DNA from: Streptomyces sp. McG3
GTDB taxonomy: Bacteria; Actinomycetota; Actinomycetes; Streptomycetales; Streptomycetaceae
DNA length: 64,000 nt
Direction of reading: 5' to 3'
NCBI RefSeq assembly: GCF_018619185.1
Contig: NZ_JAAXYC010000002.1
Coordinates: 1 to 64,000 of the forward strand
The notes beneath the pieces were generated by a model. The model ran no database searches. It was not told where the DNA came from and saw nothing but the letters and a program-made list of their open reading frames with translations. Of the stretch, positions 1 through 8,603 are shown piece after piece. Within the stretch, counting starts at the first letter, position 1, and each line of letters begins with the position of its first letter. The position numbers and the translations under genes were made by a program.

Positions 1-1
1 C

Positions 2-1429
2 ACCCCGTCCGCCCCTCCCAGCCCACGCCGCTGGACGGCACTCGTCCTCATAGCCCTGGCCCAGTTCACGGTCATCATGGACACGTCCATCATTGGCGTG
101 GCCCTCCCCGAGATGCAGGTGGACCTGGGCTTCTCCCCCGAGGGCCTGTCCTGGGTCTTCAACGCCTACGTCGTCGCTTTCGGCGGGCTCCTCCTGCTCG
201 GCGGACGGCTCTCCGACCTGTTCGGCGCCAAGCGGGTCTTCGTCGCCGGCTGGTCCGTGATGGCCGCAGGATCCCTGGTCGCCGGCCTCGCCTCCGAGGT
301 CTGGGTCGAACTGACCGGGCGAGCCCTGCAAGGCGTCGGCGCAGCGCTGATCGCCCCGTCCGCCCTCACGCTGCTGATGCTGCTCTTCGGCTCCCGCCCC
401 AAGGAGCTGACCAAGGCGCTGGCCCTTTACGGGGCGGCGGCCCCGGCGGGCGGCACGGCCGGTGTGTTTCTCGGCGGCGTGATCACCGAGTACGCCAGCT
501 GGCCCTGGGTGTTCTACATCAACATTCCGATCGCCCTGATCGTGCTGGCCACCACCCCGGCGGTCATGCCCTCCACCCCCGTCCGCCGCGGCTCCGTCGA
601 CTTCGCCGGAGCGGCCACTGTCACCGTGGGACTGGCCACCGCCGTCTACGCCATCGTCCGCGCTCCGGAAACCGGCTGGGGTTCGGCCGAGACCTGGCTC
701 GTCCTGCCGGCAGGCGTGGCGCTGATCGCCGCGTTCGTCGCCATCCAGTCGAAGCGCCGCGAGCCGCTGATGCGGCTGGGCATCTGGCGGGCCCCCGACC
801 TGGCCGGGGCGAACATCGCGCAGTTGCTGATGGCCGCCGCGTGGATCCCCATGTGGTTCTTCCTCAACCTGTACCTCCAGCAGGTGCTGGGGCTGGGAGC
901 GTTCGCCTCGGGCGCGGCCCTGCTGCCCATGACGGTCGCCATCATGATCATGATGATCGTCCTGGCACCCCGTCTGATGGCCCGCTTCGGGAGCAGGCCG
1001 CTGATCGTCACCGGCCTGCTGGCCCTCGCGGCAGGCATGCTGTGGCTGTCGTTCGCGCGGGCGGACGGCACCTTCTGGGTCGACGTCCTGCCCGCGTCCC
1101 TGCTGGCCGCGGCCGGCATGTCGCTGGCGTTCATCCCCTCCCTCGGCACCGCACTGTCCAGTGCGCGGCCCGAGGAGGGCGGCCTGGCCTCCGGCATCGT
1201 CAACACCAGCTACCAGGTCGGCTCCGCACTCGGACTGGCCGCGATGACGGCCGTGTCCGCGGCGTACGGCGCCCGCGAACTCGGCAACCCCGAAGCACTC
1301 ACCAACGGGTTCTCCGCCGCCTTCACCGGAGCTGCGGCCCTCGCCGCCGTGGGCGCCGTCGCGTCACTGATCACCCTGCGCGGGGCCCTCTCGCAGAATC
1401 CCGCCCACAGCGAGAAGCGGCCCGTCTAG
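2..1429 (+). CDS. MFS transporter, DHA2 (EmrB/QacA) type, 5' end outside window
   Basis: Drug:proton antiporter of the 14-helix DHA2 branch of the major facilitator superfamily, expected to export small toxic molecules or metabolites across the cytoplasmic membrane. The reading frame is open from base 2, and the first visible residues (RRWTALVLIALAQFTVIMD) are already the typical first helix, so the true start lies upstream; an ATG at 77 is internal. Visible family marks are the MDTSIIGVALP segment at the end of helix 1, the GGRLSDLFGAKRVF loop (motif A, G-x-L-x-D-x-x-G-x-K/R), the ALQGVGAALIAPSALTLL segment and the AGGTAGVFLGGVI motif C of antiporters. The gene ends before a strong hairpin. 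The substrate cannot be told from sequence, and no regulator gene is visible next to it. Confidence 0.9.
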   Translation, partial: TPSAPPSPRRWTALVLIALAQFTVIMDTSIIGVALPEMQVDLGFSPEGLSWVFNAYVVAFGGLLLLGGRLSDLFGAKRVFVAGWSVMAAGSLVAGLASEVWVELTGRALQGVGAALIAPSALTLLMLLFGSRPKELTKALALYGAAAPAGGTAGVFLGGVITEYASWPWVFYINIPIALIVLATTPAVMPSTPVRRGSVDFAGAATVTVGLATAVYAIVRAPETGWGSAETWLVLPAGVALIAAFVAIQSKRREPLMRLGIWRAPDLAGANIAQLLMAAAWIPMWFFLNLYLQQVLGLGAFASGAALLPMTVAIMIMMIVLAPRLMARFGSRPLIVTGLLALAAGMLWLSFARADGTFWVDVLPASLLAAAGMSLAFIPSLGTALSSARPEEGGLASGIVNTSYQVGSALGLAAMTAVSAAYGARELGNPEALTNGFSAAFTGAAALAAVGAVASLITLRGALSQNPAHSEKRPV

Positions 1430-1445
1430 GCGGGCGCCGCTCGAA

Positions 1446-1481
1446 CCCGCGGGGGCGGTCCGGCCGGGCCGCCCCCGCGGG
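1446..1481 (+). terminator. GC-rich hairpin terminator after the MFS gene
   Basis: A perfect 13-bp stem (CCCGCGGGGGCGG with its complement) closes a 10-base loop 17 bases after the MFS stop codon. There is no T-tract, as is usual for Streptomyces terminators. It may also serve the converging acyl-CoA dehydrogenase gene. Confidence 0.7.
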
Positions 1482-1742
1482 TCACCCGGGGGGCATCGGC
1501 CGGTGACCGGGTCCACGAGCGCCCGTCGCCTGTCGCGGCCCTGCACCCTTGACCGGACGCGCGAACGAGGAGGAGGCGGACCGCTGCCATGTCTCCCCCT
1601 TAGAGCAGACCACCAAGTCCCGCGAAGAGAACAGGCAGCGGTTGACGCACACGGCAGAGCTGACAGAAGCCCCCATCGAAGACGCGAGCAACATCCTGGT
1701 CGCGCCTTCGGTGTCGCACGACGACGACACGGTCAGGAGCCC
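1482..1742. other. gap between convergent genes, no gene called
   Basis: Together with the terminator this makes a 313-base gap between two convergent genes. It is less GC-rich than its surroundings. Short open frames exist on both strands here, but none has a ribosome-binding site, a recognisable domain or clear coding bias. I see nothing else that can be supported. Confidence 0.4.
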
Positions 1743-2921
1743 TCAGCGCCGCACGCGCGGCATCCCCAGCCCGATCCACGCGATGATCTCCCGCTGGATC
1801 TCGTTGTTGCCGCCGCCGAAGGTGAAGATCACGGCCGACCGGTAGCCGCGTTCCAGTTCGCCGTGGAGCACGGCGCCGGCCGATCCCTCCTTCAGCGCGC
1901 CGGCGGAGCCGACGATCTCCATCAGCCAGGCGTAGGCGTCCCGGCGGGCCTCGGAGCCGTAGACCTTGACCGCCGAGGCGTCCTGGGGGGTGAGCGTGCC
2001 GTCCTGGAGGGCCGAGACCATCTGCCAGTTGAGCAGTTTCATCGCGTCGAGGCGGGTGTGGGTACGGGCGAGCAGGGCGCGTACCCAGCCGAGGTCGATG
2101 ACCCGGCGGCCGTCGGCGAGCTTGGTGTCGGCGGCCCAGCGCTGGACGTTGTGCAGGGCCCGGACCGCCATCGTGCCGTGGGCGGCGAGGGTGACGCGTT
2201 CGTGGTTGAGCTGGTTGGTGATGAGCCGCCAGCCCTTGTTCTCCTCGCCGACGCGGCGGGACACCGGGACCCGGATGTTCTCGTAGTAGCTCGCGGCCGT
2301 GTCGTGCGAGGCGAGGGTGTTGATCAGGGTGCAGGAGTAGCCCGGGTCGCTCGTGGGGACGAGGAGCATGGTGATGCCCTTGTGGGGCGGGGCGTCGGGG
2401 TCGGTGCGCACGGCGAGCCAGACCCAGTCGGCGGTGTCACCGTTGGTGGTCCAGATCTTCTGTCCGTCGACGACGTACTCGTCCCCGTCGCGGACGGCGC
2501 GGGTCCTGAGAGCGGCGAGGTCGGTGCCGGCGTCCGGTTCGCTGTAGCCGATCGCGAAGTCGATCTCCCCGGCCAGGATGCCGGGCAGGAAGTGGGCCTT
2601 CTGCTCGTCGGTGCCGAACTGCATGATCGTGGGCCCGACGGTGTTCAGGGCCATCAGCGGCAGCGGTACGCCGGCCTGGGCGGCCTCGTCGAAGAAGATG
2701 AACTGTTCCATCGGGCCGAGTCCCCGGCCGCCGTACTCCTCCGGCCAGCCGACCCCCAGCCAGCCGTCGGTGCCGAGCCTGCGGACGGTGTCGCGGTAGA
2801 AGCGCTTCTGGGCGGCGGGCTCCGCGTAGCGGGCGTAGGCGTTGTCGGGCACCAGGGTCGCGAAGTAGGTGCGCAGTTCGGTACGCAGCCGCTGCTGCTC
2901 AGGCGTGTATTCGAGGTGCAC
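1743..2921 (-). CDS. acyl-CoA dehydrogenase
   Basis: FAD-dependent acyl-CoA dehydrogenase of 392 residues that introduces the alpha-beta double bond into an acyl-CoA thioester. The three-part family layout is visible: an N-terminal helical domain starting HLEYTPEQQRLR, a middle beta-domain with the GYSEPDAGTDLAAL motif (flavin and substrate contact) and KIWTTNGDTADW, and a C-terminal helical domain ending with TFGGGNNEIQREIIAW, as in FadE-type enzymes. I chose the GTG at 2921 because GGAGGGG lies just upstream and homology starts there; a longer in-frame start would add 16 unrelated residues. It stands alone between a convergent transporter gene and a methyltransferase on the same strand. The chain length or branching of its substrate cannot be deduced. 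Confidence 0.9.
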   Translation of the reverse strand: MHLEYTPEQQRLRTELRTYFATLVPDNAYARYAEPAAQKRFYRDTVRRLGTDGWLGVGWPEEYGGRGLGPMEQFIFFDEAAQAGVPLPLMALNTVGPTIMQFGTDEQKAHFLPGILAGEIDFAIGYSEPDAGTDLAALRTRAVRDGDEYVVDGQKIWTTNGDTADWVWLAVRTDPDAPPHKGITMLLVPTSDPGYSCTLINTLASHDTAASYYENIRVPVSRRVGEENKGWRLITNQLNHERVTLAAHGTMAVRALHNVQRWAADTKLADGRRVIDLGWVRALLARTHTRLDAMKLLNWQMVSALQDGTLTPQDASAVKVYGSEARRDAYAWLMEIVGSAGALKEGSAGAVLHGELERGYRSAVIFTFGGGNNEIQREIIAWIGLGMPRVRR

Positions 2922-3035
2922 GGCCCCTCCAGAGTCTCGCTTCGGCGTCGTCCGTGTGCGGCGGCGCACACAGTAGAACGTGTTGCAAGAATCCGGAAGG
3001 GCCGGCGGGCGTCCGGCGGACGGAAGGCCCGGCGG

Positions 3036-4190
3036 TCAGCGTTTGACGGCGCGCAGCACCACGAATTTCGGGTCGCCCGCGACCGTGGTGCAGTTCCCGA
3101 AGATCCGGCGCAGGTGGGTGTGGTACGAGAGGTGCCGGTTGCCCACGACCCAGAGCTCGCCGCCCTGCCGCAGGGCGGTCCGCGCCCCGGCGAACATCGT
3201 GCGGGCCGTCGCGTCGGTGGTCGCCATGTGCGAGTGGAAGGGCGGGTTGTTCAGCACCAGGTCCACGCTGCCCGGGTCGAGGTCGCCGAGACCGTCGCCG
3301 ACCAGGAAGTCGGCCTTCGCACCGTCGGGCGCACCGGCCCGGAAGGTCTCCTCGGCGGAGGCGACCGCCCCGTAGGACTCGTCGACGAAGGTGAGGTGCG
3401 CGTCGGGGTTGTCGAGGGCGGCGGAGAGCCCGAGGACCCCGTTGCCGCAGCCCAGGTCGACGACCCGGACCGCCCCGGACCGGGTGGGCAGGTGCTTCAG
3501 GAAGAAGCGGGTGCCGATGTCGAGGCGCTCCGCGCAGAAGATCCCCGCGTGGTTGACGGCGGTCAGGCCCGCGACCGGGCCCACGTCGGCGGGCAGTTCG
3601 TAGCGGTACGGCCACGGGCTCGGCGTACGCGGCAGAGCGGGGTCCGGGGTGCAGAAGATGAGCCGCGCCTTGCGCACCGCGAGAGAGGTGCGGGTCGGGC
3701 CGATGATCCGCTCGAAGAGCTTGAGCGTGGAGGTGTGGATCTCCTTGACCATGCCGGTGCCGATGATCACGGTGCCGGAGTGGACGGCGGGGGCGACCCG
3801 GTGGAGCTGGTCCTCCAGGAACGCCAGGGACTTGGGCACCCGGACGATCAGGACGTCGATCCGGTCCGGCGGGGTGTCGCGCGAGGACAGCAGCCGGACC
3901 GCGTCCTCGTCGATGCCGTTCCTTGCGAGGTTGGCGAGGGTCGCGCGCCGGGCCAGGTAGGAGTCGCTGATCTGGACCGGCCGGTGCGCGGCCAGCGCGG
4001 TGGCGAGCGCCCCCCACCGGTCACCCACGACCGCGATCGTCCCCGAGAGGTCGACCGGGCCCGTCTCGGGGTCGGTCAGCTGCCGGAGCAGGTATTCGTC
4101 GGCGGCGTCCCACGCACGGAAGGGGTCGCGCGGGTGCTCGGGAAAGCGGGCGAGCTCGAAAGCGCCCTGTGAGGTCGTCAAACGGTTCAT
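3036..4190 (-). CDS. RlmG/RsmC-type rRNA guanine-N2 methyltransferase
   Basis: SAM-dependent methyltransferase of 384 residues with the two-domain architecture of RlmG (23S rRNA m2G1835) and RsmC (16S rRNA m2G1207): a degenerate N-terminal methyltransferase-like domain and a catalytic C-terminal half. The C-terminal half shows motif I (VVDLGCGNGVLGLSAA) for SAM binding and the NNPPFHSH catalytic motif of N-methyltransferases acting on exocyclic amino groups. The start ATG at 4190 has little Shine-Dalgarno sequence. A TAGCCT hexamer ends nine bases before it, so the leader may be very short. Which of the two rRNA positions is modified is inferred only from overall resemblance to RlmG. Confidence 0.8.
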   Translation of the reverse strand: MNRLTTSQGAFELARFPEHPRDPFRAWDAADEYLLRQLTDPETGPVDLSGTIAVVGDRWGALATALAAHRPVQISDSYLARRATLANLARNGIDEDAVRLLSSRDTPPDRIDVLIVRVPKSLAFLEDQLHRVAPAVHSGTVIIGTGMVKEIHTSTLKLFERIIGPTRTSLAVRKARLIFCTPDPALPRTPSPWPYRYELPADVGPVAGLTAVNHAGIFCAERLDIGTRFFLKHLPTRSGAVRVVDLGCGNGVLGLSAALDNPDAHLTFVDESYGAVASAEETFRAGAPDGAKADFLVGDGLGDLDPGSVDLVLNNPPFHSHMATTDATARTMFAGARTALRQGGELWVVGNRHLSYHTHLRRIFGNCTTVAGDPKFVVLRAVKR

Positions 4191-4317
4191 ATGTCACTCA
4201 GGCTAGCCGAGGGAGCCGGGGCGCGCCCCACGCGCTCCCCGGCTCCCCGGCCGCCCCCACCTCGGCGTACGGCTCCGCGCACCCGCCCACCAGGTGTGCC
4301 ACGGGCCCGCCGGGCCG

Positions 4318-4530
4318 TCAGGGCAGTTGTTTGTCGATGGCCGACCGCCCCTCGGCGGCCAGCTTGCGCCGTGCCCATTCCAGGGTCTCCGGCGTCAGGT
4401 CCCGCCCGGAGGCGAGCACCAGGTCCTCCGCGCTCGGCCGGTCGCTCGCGCCCGTGTGCAGGAGCCGGTCGGGCGTGATGCCCTCGGGCCCGGACACGGC
4501 CGCGGATACGGGTTCGGACTCTTCGCTCAT
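4318..4530 (-). CDS. small conserved hypothetical protein (70 aa)
   Basis: A small acidic protein of 70 residues starting MSEESEPV, with no signal peptide or membrane segment. The ATG at 4530 is preceded by GAGGAGG at good spacing, which is the main reason for calling it real. The C-terminal half (DLTPETLEWARRKLAAEG) looks like one or two amphipathic helices. It follows the start region of the methyltransferase gene and is divergent from the GH25 gene. I do not recognise the family. Confidence 0.6.
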   Translation of the reverse strand: MSEESEPVSAAVSGPEGITPDRLLHTGASDRPSAEDLVLASGRDLTPETLEWARRKLAAEGRSAIDKQLP

Positions 4531-4688
4531 GCCGCCTCCTCGTCCTTGCGGCAATTCTCGCCCCCCGCGGACCCGGCCGCATCCGAGGAGCCCGCGCACG
4601 CTTACCCGGGAGGGTGAATCAGCCCTTGGGGGGCCCGGGGAGTGGGCAGGAGAGGGAGGTCGTTGCCCCATTCTCCGAGGCGGTGCCC

Positions 4689-5240
4689 ATGCTCCACGGT
4701 GTCGATGTCAGTGCCTATCAGCCCTCCTACGACACGGACGGACTCGACTTCGTCATCATCAAGTCCACCGAGGGCCGCACCTATGTCAATCCACGTCTGG
4801 ACGCGCAGGTGAAGCGTGCCAGGGACGCCGAGTGCGTCGTCGGCTTCTACCACTTCCTGTGGCCGGGGGACGTGGCGGACCAAGTGGACTACTTCCTGAG
4901 CAAGACCCCGGAGAAGGCGGGTGATCTGCTCGCGGTCGACTGGGAACAGACCGGCGGCGGGACGCGGGCGAGCAACGCGGACAAGGACCGGTTCATCCGC
5001 GCGGTGAAGCGGGAACGGCCCGACCACCGGGTGCTGCTCTACTGCAACCGCTCCTTCTGGCTCGACCACGACACCACCGGCTACGCGGGCGACGGGTTGT
5101 GGATCGCCGACTACGGCACCGCGGGCAAGCCCCGCATCAAGGCGGACTGGCGCATCCACCAGTACACCGACGACCCCCTCGACCGGAACGTGGCCGACTT
5201 CGGCTCGGTACGCGCCCTGCGCGACTGGGCGGCCGGCTAG
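4689..5240 (+). CDS. glycoside hydrolase family 25 lysozyme-like protein
   Basis: A single-domain GH25 (Chalaropsis-type) muramidase of 183 residues. The family opening is plain (MLHGVDVSAYQP), followed by VIIKSTEG, the GFYHFLWPG strand, the AVDWEQT motif carrying the Asp and Glu of the active site, and a final IHQYTDD segment. These enzymes cleave beta-1,4 links between N-acetylmuramic acid and N-acetylglucosamine. Unusually for a lysozyme there is no signal peptide from the ATG at 4689. A GTG at 4683 is also in frame but would not add one. A GAGG lies eight bases before the ATG. It may therefore act in the cytoplasm, leave by a non-classical route, or be released on lysis. It is monocistronic and ends before a tight hairpin. 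Confidence 0.8.
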   Translation: MLHGVDVSAYQPSYDTDGLDFVIIKSTEGRTYVNPRLDAQVKRARDAECVVGFYHFLWPGDVADQVDYFLSKTPEKAGDLLAVDWEQTGGGTRASNADKDRFIRAVKRERPDHRVLLYCNRSFWLDHDTTGYAGDGLWIADYGTAGKPRIKADWRIHQYTDDPLDRNVADFGSVRALRDWAAG

Positions 5241-5253
5241 CACGTGCGACGCC

Positions 5254-5277
5254 CCCCGGAGCCTGTCGGCTCCGGGG
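5254..5277 (+). terminator. hairpin terminator after the GH25 gene
   Basis: A perfect 10-bp stem (CCCCGGAGCC and complement) with a TGTC tetraloop begins 14 bases after the stop codon of the lysozyme-like gene. Confidence 0.75.
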
Positions 5278-5538
5278 AAGCTGGGGTGGCCTACCGCCTG
5301 GCGCCTCGACGCACATCGGGCGCCACCCGCACGTCCCGCATGGCCGGAATGAGGTCGCGGGCCCATGCGGCCTGGTTAGTGTCGGTCAAAAGCGCGGGAC
5401 GGAAGGCTGGTTCGCCTGGCAGCCGGACAGAGGACGCGGCCGCCGGCGAGGAGCCACCGGCGTTCGGTCTCCTACGGACAGGGCCCCGGTGCCGACCGAT
5501 GACACCCCGCGTCCGCGGCCGAGAGACGGAGCTGAGAA

Positions 5539-6090
5539 ATGCCGGCGCCTTCGCCCCGGGGCGACGAGACCGACCTGCACGGGTGCATGATCGGCCTGTT
5601 CTGGACAGAACGGGACCGGGTCTGCCTGGGCTCGCCTCCGACCGGGGAGGACCCCGGTGTATTCCTCTTCCCCACCCGGCTCTCGGTCGGTGAAGGCGGC
5701 CGGCGACAAGCATGGACCTGGGCCGACGTGACGGACCTTCAGGTCCTGGATGTTCCGGTCCGCTCGTCCGCCGCCCGGTGGGCGACCCGGGTGACGAGCG
5801 TCGTCGCCGCGGCGCTGAACGCCTGGGGTCCGGACGGCCCGACGATGATGACCGCCGTGGTGTGCGCCCGGGACGACCAGCGCGTCGAAACGCCGGTCTT
5901 CTCCGGTGCGGCCACCGCGTACACCCGACGAGAGGTCGATCTGTCGCTCGGCCTTCTCTCCCACTTCGTGCGGGGCAACGCCACCCCGGCCCTGCTGACA
6001 CAGTGGTGGCACGAGAATCAGCCGTCCGGCGTCCTGCACTCGCACGAGCGGGAAGCAGTCCTCGAGAGCTGGATGGCGCCCCTGATGTGA
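5539..6090 (+). CDS. hypothetical protein (183 aa)
   Basis: A 183-residue protein I do not recognise. It starts MPAPSPRGDETD with GGAG eight bases upstream. The sequence reads as a soluble mixed alpha/beta protein: CMIGLFWTERDRVCLG and VFLFPTRLSV look like beta strands at the front, a middle AARWATRVTSVVAAAL helix follows, and the end is tryptophan-rich (LLTQWWHENQ, ESWMAPLM). The GLFWTERDRVCLG part resembles the start of small beta-rich proteins that display a value with a unit or threshold, but this is weak. It is monocistronic between two terminator hairpins. Confidence 0.55.
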   Translation: MPAPSPRGDETDLHGCMIGLFWTERDRVCLGSPPTGEDPGVFLFPTRLSVGEGGRRQAWTWADVTDLQVLDVPVRSSAARWATRVTSVVAAALNAWGPDGPTMMTAVVCARDDQRVETPVFSGAATAYTRREVDLSLGLLSHFVRGNATPALLTQWWHENQPSGVLHSHEREAVLESWMAPLM

Positions 6091-6175
6091 GGCCCGCACA
6101 CGCTGCGGCGCCTCCACACCCCTGAGAACGGCTCGGCGTCGGAGGGCGGAGGCGACAGCCCGCACGCCCCGCGCA

Positions 6176-6220
6176 CCCCGTACGCCCCCGAAGGCCCTGG
6201 GCCACCGGGGGCGTACGGGG
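6176..6220 (+). terminator. 14-bp hairpin terminator
   Basis: CCCCGTACGCCCCC and its exact complement flank a 17-base loop, 85 bases after the preceding gene. The rest of this 309-base gap (6091-6399) contains a TTGACC hexamer at 6248-6253 in a locally AT-richer stretch, which could be the -35 of the nuclease gene. No convincing -10 is seen. Confidence 0.75.
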
Positions 6221-6399
6221 TTCCGGCGGCGCCCGGCGGACCGATTCTTGACCTGCACATGATAGGTACACAGTGTTCACACGTGGGGCGCGGTGCGTGT
6301 GGAAGGCTCCCGCCTGACCACCTACCGCACGGCCGTCACGCGGGCGCCTCCACCCAGGGCTCTCGTCGCGACGCCCGCGTTCCGGAGAGGACACCCCAC

Positions 6400-7218
6400 A
6401 TGTCCCGTCGTCACTCGTTCTACGCGCGTCCACTGCTCGCCGCGGTGGCAGCCGTCACCGTGCTCGCCGGCACCGCCGCCGCGGCCCCGTCGGACGCCTC
6501 GCCCGGCCGGTACACCGCCACCGCGGCGGCGCTCGACGACACCTACTACCAGGACGCGCTCGGCAAGACCGGAGCCGAGCTGAAGTCCGCTCTGCACACG
6601 ATCATCAGCGACCAGACCAAGCTCTCCTACAGCCAGGTGTGGGACGCCCTCAAGGCCACCGACGAGGACCCCGCCAACTCCTCCAACGTGGTCCTGCTGT
6701 ACACCGGGCGCTCCCAGTCCAAGAACGACAACGGCGGCAACTCGGGACAGTGGAACCGGGAGCACGTCTGGGCCAAGTCGCACGGTGACTTCGGCACCGC
6801 GACGGGCCCGGGCACCGACGTCCACCATCTGCGGCCCACCGACGTCCAGGTCAACTCCACGCGCGGGAACAAGGACTTCGACAACGGCGGGAGCGAACTG
6901 GGCGACGCACCGGGCAACTTCACCGACGGCGACTCCTTCGAGCCGCGCGACGCGGTCAAGGGCGACGTCGCCCGCATGATCCTCTACATGGCGGTGCGCT
7001 ACGAGGGCAACGACTCCTTCGCCGACCTCGAACCCAACGACCAGGTGAACAACGGGTCCGCGCCGAAGATGGGCAAGCTGTCCGTCCTGCAGCAGTGGAG
7101 CCAGGAAGACCCGCCGGACACCTTCGAGAAGCGCCGCAACGACGTCATATTCGACCGGTTCCAGCACAACCGGAATCCGTTCATAGACCACCCGGAGTGG
7201 GTCGGCGCCATCTGGTAG
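6400..7218 (+). CDS. secreted endonuclease I family nuclease
   Basis: Extracellular non-specific DNase/RNase of the EndA/NucM (endonuclease I) family, 272 residues. The N-terminus is a clear signal peptide (MSRRHSFYARPLLAAVAAV, cleavage after the AAAA stretch near residue 29). The beta-beta-alpha-metal active site is visible as NREHVWAKSHGDFG and DVHHLRPTDVQVNSTRGNKDF: the histidine of DVHHLRP acts as general base, and an asparagine in the VNSTRGNKDF part is likely a magnesium ligand. The C-terminus RNPFIDHPEWVGAIW is typical of the family. The ATG at 6400 has GGAGAGG nine bases upstream. It is probably for phosphate or nucleotide scavenging, or for DNA removal during mycelial lysis (inference). 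Confidence 0.9.
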   Translation: MSRRHSFYARPLLAAVAAVTVLAGTAAAAPSDASPGRYTATAAALDDTYYQDALGKTGAELKSALHTIISDQTKLSYSQVWDALKATDEDPANSSNVVLLYTGRSQSKNDNGGNSGQWNREHVWAKSHGDFGTATGPGTDVHHLRPTDVQVNSTRGNKDFDNGGSELGDAPGNFTDGDSFEPRDAVKGDVARMILYMAVRYEGNDSFADLEPNDQVNNGSAPKMGKLSVLQQWSQEDPPDTFEKRRNDVIFDRFQHNRNPFIDHPEWVGAIW

Positions 7219-7242
7219 TCCGGCCCATTCGGCGGTACCGGC

Positions 7243-8592
7243 TCAGTCCTCCCCGGCCAGGGCCTGCGCGCAGCCTTCGACGGCGCCCTCACGGGTGGCG
7301 TAGCGCGGCAGGTCCTGGCCGGTCCGTTCCCGCACGAGGTCGGACGGGCCCAGCAGATCGTTCGGATCGACGACCGCCGCGCGCCGCCCGTCGCCGGCGA
7401 GCCGGGCGAGCCCGGTGTGCAGCATCCCCAGGGCCACGGAGTCGACGGACGTGACGTCGTGCAGGTCGAGGACGACCGAACCCCCGTCCGGCCCGGACTC
7501 GTCCAGGGCGTACAGCACCCGCTCCGCGGCCGTGAAGTCGATGGACCCCTGGGCGACGACGACGCCGACCTGTTCGTGGAGGACCCGTTCGTGCCCGGCC
7601 GAGGGCGCCGAGGGCAGGTCGTCCGCGGTGGTGACGAGGGTGACGGTGGAGCCGGGGAGCGCGGGGTTGAGCATGAGGTGGAGCCCGTAGCGGTCCGACA
7701 TCGCCTCCAGTGCGGCGTGGCCGCGCACCGATCCGCCGGTGGCGTCCAGCGGCGGGCTGTAGGTCGCCACGCCGAAGCGGGCGGGGCCCACCGCGATGAG
7801 GCCGCCGGAGACCCCGCTCTTGGCGGGAAGACCGACGCGCAGCAGCCATTCGCCCGAGCCGTCGTACATCCCGCAGGTCGCCATGACGGCGAGGACCCGG
7901 GCGGCGACCTCGGCGGGGACGACCCTCTCGCGGGTCACCGGGTTCACACCGCCGTAGGCGAGGGTCGCGGCCATCGTGGCGAGGTCGACGGCGGTGACGC
8001 GGATCGCGCACTGACGGAAGTAGCGGTCGACCGCCAGGACCGGGTCGACGGGCATGGTGCCGGTGGAGCGGATCAGGTACGCCAGCGCCCGGTTGCGGTC
8101 CCCGGTCACCGACTCGGAGCTGAACACCTCTTCGTCGACGTCCAGTTCACGCCCGGCGAAGCAGCCGAGGCAGTGCAGGATCCGGTCGAAGGCGGGTTCG
8201 TCCGGGGTGTCGGGGATCAGCGCGGTGGTGACGATCGCACCGGCGTTGACCATGGCGTTGGCGGGCCTGCCCGTACCGGGTTCGAGGCTGATGGCGTTGA
8301 ACGCCTCGCCGCTCGGCTCGGCGCCGACCCAGCGGCTCACCTCGTCCAGGCCGAGCAGGGAGAGCGCGAGGGCGTAGATGAACGGTTTGGAGACCGACTG
8401 GAGGGTGAAGGGCACCTCGGCCTCGCCCGCGACGTAGCGGTGTCCGTCCATGCTCACCAGCGCGAGACCGAAGGCGTCCGGGTCGGCGAGGGCCAGCTGG
8501 GGGATGTAGTCGGCCGGCTTCCCCTCCTGTACGTCGGCGAACCGGTCGCGCAGGTTCTGGAGGGAGTCGGTCACCACGTCGGCGGCGCTCAT
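7243..8592 (-). CDS. glsA: glutaminase fused to a C-terminal STAS domain
   Basis: L-glutamine amidohydrolase of the serine-dependent, beta-lactamase-like family, giving glutamate and ammonia, followed by a regulatory domain. Residues 1 to about 310 are the glutaminase: TLQSVSKPF holds the catalytic Ser-x-x-Lys, AMVNAGAIVTTALI is the substrate-binding Asn segment, and GLPAKSGVSGGLIAV contains the conserved lysine-serine loop. Residues about 335-449 form a STAS (anti-sigma antagonist-like) domain with VVLDLHDVTSVDSVALGML. Bacterial glutaminases are usually about 310 residues, so the extra 130 are the fused domain. The stop codon lies 11 bases before the next gene on the same strand begins its 3' end, so co-transcription with the lipoprotein-like gene at 8604 is likely. 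The STAS part may bind a nucleotide or a kinase-like partner. Confidence 0.9.
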   Translation of the reverse strand: MSAADVVTDSLQNLRDRFADVQEGKPADYIPQLALADPDAFGLALVSMDGHRYVAGEAEVPFTLQSVSKPFIYALALSLLGLDEVSRWVGAEPSGEAFNAISLEPGTGRPANAMVNAGAIVTTALIPDTPDEPAFDRILHCLGCFAGRELDVDEEVFSSESVTGDRNRALAYLIRSTGTMPVDPVLAVDRYFRQCAIRVTAVDLATMAATLAYGGVNPVTRERVVPAEVAARVLAVMATCGMYDGSGEWLLRVGLPAKSGVSGGLIAVGPARFGVATYSPPLDATGGSVRGHAALEAMSDRYGLHLMLNPALPGSTVTLVTTADDLPSAPSAGHERVLHEQVGVVVAQGSIDFTAAERVLYALDESGPDGGSVVLDLHDVTSVDSVALGMLHTGLARLAGDGRRAAVVDPNDLLGPSDLVRERTGQDLPRYATREGAVEGCAQALAGED

Positions 8593-8603
8593 GACCCCGC
8601 CCC

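Noticed and set aside
1549-1845. A small plus-strand gene between the MFS and acyl-CoA dehydrogenase genes
   Set aside because: It overlaps the end of the acyl-CoA dehydrogenase gene, has no ribosome-binding site and no recognisable domain.
1503-4172. A long open frame on the plus strand opposite the acyl-CoA dehydrogenase and methyltransferase genes
   Set aside because: It is antisense to two well-supported enzymes, has no domain and is Arg/Gly/Val/Asp-rich; such frames arise from strong GC bias at third positions.
6248-6276. TTGACC as a full promoter for the endonuclease I gene
   Set aside because: No convincing -10 lies at 16-18 bases; only the -35-like hexamer could be noted.
5291-6433. 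A 380-codon minus-strand frame covering the hypothetical gene at 5539
   Set aside because: The translation is Arg/Pro/Ser-rich and unstructured, whereas the plus-strand frame has a ribosome-binding site and a protein-like composition flanked by terminators.
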